In this document: piece by piece, positions 60,768 to 64,000 of the stretch
Layout of the letters: each line of letters opens with the position of its first letter
Numbering within the stretch: position 1 is the stretch's first letter
From: an uncultured Kineothrix sp.
Lineage (GTDB): Bacteria > Bacillota > Clostridia > Lachnospirales > Lachnospiraceae
Length of the DNA stretch: 64,000 bases
Assembly: GCA_910588855.1 (NCBI GenBank)
Contig: CAJUSR010000004.1
Span: 62,001-126,000, forward strand
Direction: 5' to 3'
Notes under the pieces: model-generated
What the model was told of the DNA's origin: nothing
Databases searched by the model: none
The model's input: only the letters and a program-made list of their open reading frames with translations
Program-made: the position numbers and the translations under genes

Positions 60768-60806
60768 ATAAAAAACCTCTCTTTCTTAATGAAATGTGTT
60801 GTACTT

Positions 60807-60911
60807 ATTATATCAGAATATACACGGTTCGCAATGTACAAAATATACATTTTATACGGTGTATATTTGTGCAATTCGTCAATAGACTATACACGGCTTA
60901 GAGAGTATAAT
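60807..60911. promoter_or_regulatory. Divergent promoters with repressor-like operator repeats
   Basis: Minus promoter: TTGCGA (60834-60829), 16-bp spacer, TATAAT (60812-60807). Plus promoter: TAGACT (60883-60888), 17-bp spacer, TATAAT (60906-60911). Operator-like copies: TATACACGG at 60819-60827, the palindrome TATACGGTGTATA at 60853-60865, and TATACACGG at 60888-60896, overlapping the plus -35. Likely the switch between the XRE repressor and the 61041 operon. Confidence 0.65.
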
Positions 60912-60982
60912 AAGACCATAAGATAAAGCAAGACACAGACCTACCAAATCTTAACCTTGCTTTATCACAACCAAAAACAAAA

Positions 60983-61014
60983 GGCGGTTGCTTCTATATT
61001 ATAGCAGAGCCGCC
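60983..61014 (+). other. Leader hairpin before the 61041 operon
   Basis: GGCGG / CCGCC with inner GCT/AGC, GC-rich stem in an AT-rich leader, 27 bp before the start codon. No T-run; it may affect mRNA stability or translation. Confidence 0.5.
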
Positions 61015-61040
61015 AACAAAAAGAAAGGACGGTTTTAATT

Positions 61041-61442
61041 ATGACAAACACAACAGATTACAACTATATGGAAGCGATGACAAAGGATATCAAAGAGTAC
61101 ATCAAGAATGAAATTACATTGTCTGATTATTCAGACCGTGACGAGTTAGAAGAGTATCTCAATGATACACTCTGGACAGAAGACAGTGTAACAGGAAACG
61201 CGAGAGGTAGTTACGCATTAAACACATATAAGGCAGAGGAGTATATCTGCCACAATATAGACTTGTTGGCAGAAGCCATACAGGAATTTGGATGTGAGGA
61301 AAATGTACTCCAAAAAGGTGCAGACTGGTGTGATGTGGTTATTCGCTGTTATTTGTTAAGACGGGCGATTGCAAAAGCTCTGGATGATATGGAGGAAGAA
61401 TTAGAGGAAGCATTCAAGGAAGCGGAAGAAACGGAGGTATAA
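61041..61442 (+). CDS. Conserved mobile-element protein
   Basis: 133 residues, AAAGGA upstream. The middle part (TEDSVTGNARGSYALNTYKAEEYICHN, then DLLAEAIQEFG and GADWCDVVIRCYLL) is a pattern I know from many uncharacterised proteins of Clostridial conjugative elements and prophages. No function is established. First gene of a plus-strand accessory operon under the divergent promoter. Confidence 0.75.
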   Translation: MTNTTDYNYMEAMTKDIKEYIKNEITLSDYSDRDELEEYLNDTLWTEDSVTGNARGSYALNTYKAEEYICHNIDLLAEAIQEFGCEENVLQKGADWCDVVIRCYLLRRAIAKALDDMEEELEEAFKEAEETEV

Positions 61443-61447
61443 AGGAT

Positions 61448-61615
61448 ATGACGAAAGAACAGGCACAGAACATTGTTGATAATCAGGGTTTTGCATGGAC
61501 AGTAACGGAAGTTATAGAAGGTGATGCGTTTAATCTGATCTATTGTGATTGGAAGGGAAAAGAACATCTTATGTATTATTCAAATGGTTTGCATAAGGTA
61601 ACTTGTATTCAATAA
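61448..61615 (+). CDS. Small hypothetical protein (55 residues)
   Basis: ATG 61448 lies 5 bp after the previous stop, with GGAGG upstream in the end of that gene. The product MTKEQAQNIVDNQGFAWTVT... is acidic and compact with aromatic positions LIYCDWKGKEHLMYY. No recognised domain. Position and spacing suggest a coupled gene of the accessory operon. Confidence 0.65.
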   Translation: MTKEQAQNIVDNQGFAWTVTEVIEGDAFNLIYCDWKGKEHLMYYSNGLHKVTCIQ

Positions 61616-61639
61616 ATCAATCAAAGAAAGGTTAAAAAG

Positions 61640-61849
61640 GTGAAAGGTATGTTACAAATCAGACAAACAGCAGTAGTATTGGACGGTGGATTCTATACGG
61701 TGATTGTGATTAAACCAGATGTATTTGAAAGCGAAATTGTGGACGAAAGGCATTTCGGTACATATGAAGAAACTGAGTTGTTCAAGCTGAATATGGCATT
61801 AAATCATAGGGATTTGGTATGCGTTGTGTGTGAGTTTAGGGAAGTATAG
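61640..61849 (+). CDS. Small hypothetical protein (66-69 residues)
   Basis: Start either GTG 61640 (AAAGAAAGG upstream) or ATG 61649 (AAAGGTG upstream). Product with VVLDGGFYTVIVIKPDVFESEIV and NMALNHRDLVCVVCEFREV; beta-rich, no recognised domain. A terminator follows at 61893. Confidence 0.6.
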   Translation: MKGMLQIRQTAVVLDGGFYTVIVIKPDVFESEIVDERHFGTYEETELFKLNMALNHRDLVCVVCEFREV

Positions 61850-61892
61850 AGCATATAAGATAACATGACAACTGAATATAGGTAGAATAAAG

Positions 61893-61930
61893 AGTCTTGA
61901 AAGTTAATTAGATGGTTTTCAAGGCTTTTT
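61893..61930 (+). terminator. Terminator of the small accessory operon
   Basis: AGTCTTGAAA / TTTTCAAGGCT hairpin with a 13-nt loop, followed by TTTT. 43 bp after the last stop. Confidence 0.7.
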
Positions 61931-61935
61931 ATTGT

Positions 61936-62194
61936 GTCTGTATTCGTGGCTTGTGTCTGCCTGGACACATTGGGCTTTTACGAATATGACGCGCTGTAAG
62001 GCGATTCTAGGGGCTTTTCTGGTTCAAGTGGAGGAATATGCCATTGATGGGGAAATGTGCTTAAAATGGCTTGTAGCGTGTTGGAGTGCTTGGGATTTGG
62101 CACCCCTTATGAGAAGGATTCAGATCTTCTATATACATTTTTTTACACAGCAAAATTTTTCAAAAATAAAGCGAAAGAAAGGGGCGAATTATAT
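61936..62194. other. Unexplained stretch with W-rich open frame
   Basis: This gap is more GC-rich than its surroundings. A frame open from 61932 to 62219 would give a Trp/Cys-rich product (YSWLVSAWTHWAF, CLKWLVACWSAWDLAP) without a ribosome binding site, so I do not accept it as a gene. No hairpin or promoter stands out. Confidence 0.3.
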
Positions 62195-62626
62195 ATGGCA
62201 AAAATCAATAACATCATAAGATTACTCGACTACAAAGATGCAAATGACCTTTATTCACAAATTGACCGTGACTTAGAAACTTGCAGAGCAGACCACCGTA
62301 TTTATAAATTGCACACTGTACAGAATATCAGTCAAAACAAAGCACTGGTAGTTATGGAAGAAGATACTAACCGTGTACCGATATACTTTTTCTATAAATA
62401 TATCAGTGATGGGGAATGGAAATATGAAAAGCTGGAATTTGATGATGTGCCATCCTGGAACATAATTATGAGTGTACAGGAATTGCAGATGTTAAAAATA
62501 CTAGGAGAGCTGTCTTTAGATGGAGAAGATTATATTATAGACAAAATAAAATATTGCATAGAAGCAACAGGCGAAAAATATGCCAGTATTATTTTAAAAT
62601 ACAATTACAAAGAAAGTGAGGAATAA
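62195..62626 (+). CDS. Hypothetical phage protein
   Basis: 143 residues from ATG 62195 (AAAGAAAGGGG upstream); the frame is open further upstream to 62057, but that part lacks a ribosome binding site. Product MAKINNIIRLLDYKDANDLY..., acidic, with VVMEEDTNRVPIYFFYKYISD. No recognised domain. First of three closely spaced genes, and probably phage structural or accessory. Confidence 0.65.
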   Translation: MAKINNIIRLLDYKDANDLYSQIDRDLETCRADHRIYKLHTVQNISQNKALVVMEEDTNRVPIYFFYKYISDGEWKYEKLEFDDVPSWNIIMSVQELQMLKILGELSLDGEDYIIDKIKYCIEATGEKYASIILKYNYKESEE

Positions 62627-62631
62627 CTAAC

Positions 62632-63039
62632 ATGAGTACAAAAAACAATTATCTAAGAAATGGTATCCCTGATCCGGAAATGGGAACTGGATTCACCGTA
62701 CTAGAACGAGTAAAATTTGAATTAGGGAACAAACAATATTATTCTGATGAAGAATATTCCCTAATCATCTATGAAAATCACTTGAATCCAGAAGCTACAT
62801 ATAACAAGGACACAGACCAGAGAAATATGTTAGAGACGGTTTATTCGATATTACAGACACTTTGCAATGATTTAGACGTGTTTCGCAAGATAGAAACTGA
62901 GTTTAGTACAGAAGACCAAGCATATAAATATCTACATCTTAGACTACAAGACATTCAGAACCGTATTGATTCTATCCCTGATCCAGAAGAGGAAGAATCT
63001 TCAAATGTAAGTTATATGTTTTATAACCAAAGGTGGTGA
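62632..63039 (+). CDS. Putative phage head-tail connector protein
   Basis: 135 residues, 5 bp after the gene before. A helical middle (LETVYSILQTLCNDLDVFRKIETEF, about 65-90) and the helix AYKYLHLRLQDIQNRIDS suggest a small helical adaptor. The size and place before a structural gene are in line with a head-tail connector; no clear signature, so the call is tentative. Confidence 0.4.
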   Translation: MSTKNNYLRNGIPDPEMGTGFTVLERVKFELGNKQYYSDEEYSLIIYENHLNPEATYNKDTDQRNMLETVYSILQTLCNDLDVFRKIETEFSTEDQAYKYLHLRLQDIQNRIDSIPDPEEEESSNVSYMFYNQRW

Positions 63040-63043
63040 GAAA

Positions 63044-64000
63044 ATGCTATACGGAAATAAGGGAAATAATCAAAGGGAGTTTGGCACCCCCTATACAAGA
63101 AATGCAGCACAGGTACAATTTGAGAGAACAATGAAGCGAGAAGGGAGAATTATTCGTACATATACAGGTGGTACAGAGTTTCGTGCTTTCTTTAGAACAA
63201 GGGATGAGCATGAGAACCAGAGGGAAACTATCATCATGTATTATGATGTAACAGCACCCGTCCGTCCGGGAACGCTTGTAATGGTTGGATATGGCGTATT
63301 TCTTGCATTGAACAGAGAAACAACAGAAAATGATGTGTATTATAAGTCTGTAATGGTTAAATGCAACGGTGTATTCAATGAAAATACTGGAATAGTCCAT
63401 AATGTACCATTTTATTGTAGTAATTTAAAATCGTATGTATCTGTTGGAAACAACGTCATTACTATGCTGAATGGAAATCTTGAACTTATAACAGAGGAAA
63501 ATTCATTATCAAAACAGATTGATATTGGTCAATGTTTCAATGAATTTGGCAGGACATTTGAAGTGACTAACAAATATACAATGGATGGCATTGTATATCT
63601 TATTGCGGAAGTACGGGCAAATCAGGAAGCAGATTTTATATATACGATTCAGATAGACAGGCATTATAATGAGTCTGTACCTGTAAATTCTGTGATTCAG
63701 CTAGGGGCAACACCATATGTCAATAGTAATCCAACAATAGGTGCGACATTAGATTGGAAAAGTTCTGACAATTCCATTGCAACAGTAGATGATACTGGTA
63801 AAATTAGCGGTATATCTGAAGGAGAAGTGCAAATTAGTGTTACATGGATTGAAAAGAATATATCAGAAACAATCAATATTACAGTCGTAAATGCTTATAT
63901 GCCAGTTATTCCAGAATCTACATATACATGTGAAATTACTGGAAAGACAAATCTGAAAAATGGGTATAGGCGTACATATACTGTGACTTTTACAGATAAA
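63044..64000 (+). CDS. Phage-associated protein with Big2 Ig-like domain (3' end outside the window)
   Basis: At least 319 residues; open to the right edge. ATG 63044 with AAAGGTGGTGAG upstream, 4 bp after the connector-like gene. The first ~200 residues (MLYGNKGNNQREFGTPYTRN..., APVRPGTLVMVGYGVFLALN) look like a compact structural domain I cannot name. Residues about 208-282 form a bacterial Ig-like Big2 domain (LDWKSSDNSIATVDDTGKIS). Ig-like domains decorate phage virion surfaces and bind carbohydrates or cells. A further domain begins at the edge. Confidence 0.75.
   Translation, partial: MLYGNKGNNQREFGTPYTRNAAQVQFERTMKREGRIIRTYTGGTEFRAFFRTRDEHENQRETIIMYYDVTAPVRPGTLVMVGYGVFLALNRETTENDVYYKSVMVKCNGVFNENTGIVHNVPFYCSNLKSYVSVGNNVITMLNGNLELITEENSLSKQIDIGQCFNEFGRTFEVTNKYTMDGIVYLIAEVRANQEADFIYTIQIDRHYNESVPVNSVIQLGATPYVNSNPTIGATLDWKSSDNSIATVDDTGKISGISEGEVQISVTWIEKNISETINITVVNAYMPVIPESTYTCEITGKTNLKNGYRRTYTVTFTDK

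Noticed and set aside
61932..62219. 95-codon Trp/Cys-rich frame
   Set aside because: No ribosome binding site, overlaps the well-started gene at 62195, and odd composition; kept only as an unexplained stretch.
62092..63100. Shared TTTGGCACCCC and FGTPY residues near 62.1 kb and 63.08 kb
   Set aside because: An 11-bp match in two frames is too short to show a duplication.
1..64000. tRNA, rRNA genes and CRISPR arrays
   Set aside because: No T-loop or acceptor-stem patterns, rRNA sequences or regularly spaced repeats were seen on either strand.

Overview
The window reads as a chromosomal segment of an anaerobic, spore-forming member of the Clostridia, most likely a Lachnospiraceae (gut Firmicute). 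The support is the gene set: sporulation genes (yqfC, yqfD, a SpoVB-like flippase, a BofC-like protein, FtsK/SpoIIIE, TepA), an NfnAB-type NADH/ferredoxin/NADP oxidoreductase, rubrerythrin, a class III (anaerobic) ribonucleotide reductase, fhs/folD one-carbon genes, and strong AGGAGG-type ribosome binding sites. No tRNA, rRNA, CRISPR array or complete insertion sequence was seen. The genus cannot be fixed by eye.

Region 1 (1-20.3 kb, all +): alr (5' end cut), a MazF-type toxin without MazE, a CNNM/CorC membrane protein, yebC, metY, a PMT-like membrane protein, tepA, ftsK, fhs, folD, a zinc-ribbon/TPR/chitobiase-domain membrane protein, nfnAB, a Dabb protein, a MORN-repeat protein, a second zinc-ribbon membrane protein and rlmH. 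Region 2 (20.4-27.2 kb, +): an Rpn-type nuclease, then the conserved yqfC-yqfD-phoH-ybeY cluster, a SpoVB-like flippase and a BofC-like protein. Region 3 (27.3-37.0 kb): a chemoreceptor (-), two FAD proteins, a coiled-coil protein with a 21-bp tandem repeat, and proB, DUF896 and a fused 5-formyltetrahydrofolate cyclo-ligase/ProA gene, followed by a 237-bp nested palindromic element without a gene.

Region 4 (37.0-44.4 kb): the polyamine ABC transporter potABCD (-) behind an XRE-cupin regulator, whose promoter lies back to back with that of a lactonase gene; then aroC (-) and a small coiled-coil protein. Region 5 (44.5-53.8 kb): a 50-residue small protein (-), a GH36 alpha-galactosidase, a thioesterase, rubrerythrin, a TPR lipoprotein, nrdD (fused to a C-terminal redoxin domain and preceded by two NrdR boxes and a near-consensus promoter), a Nudix-like protein and pyrF.

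Region 6 (53.9-64 kb) is a clearly more AT-rich mobile element, prophage-like, starting just after pyrF. It carries a gp10-like protein, both terminase subunits, two small unknowns and the portal protein, then a long hairpin terminator. In place of capsid genes comes an accessory stretch: a candidate type I toxin-antitoxin locus, a small serine recombinase with repeated sites around it, an XRE repressor with a divergent operator region and small mobile-element genes. Structure-like genes resume at 62.2 kb and run off the right edge in a protein with a bacterial Ig-like (Big2) domain.

The strongest candidate for something undescribed is the toxin-antitoxin locus at 58912-59235. A 43-residue one-helix peptide has its ribosome binding site in a hairpin, and a convergent ~114-nt RNA with its own promoter and terminator covers the 3' end of the peptide gene. 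Other points of note are the cyclo-ligase/ProA fusion, the NrdD-redoxin fusion with its NrdR control region, the nested palindromic element after proA, and the repeats flanking the serine recombinase.
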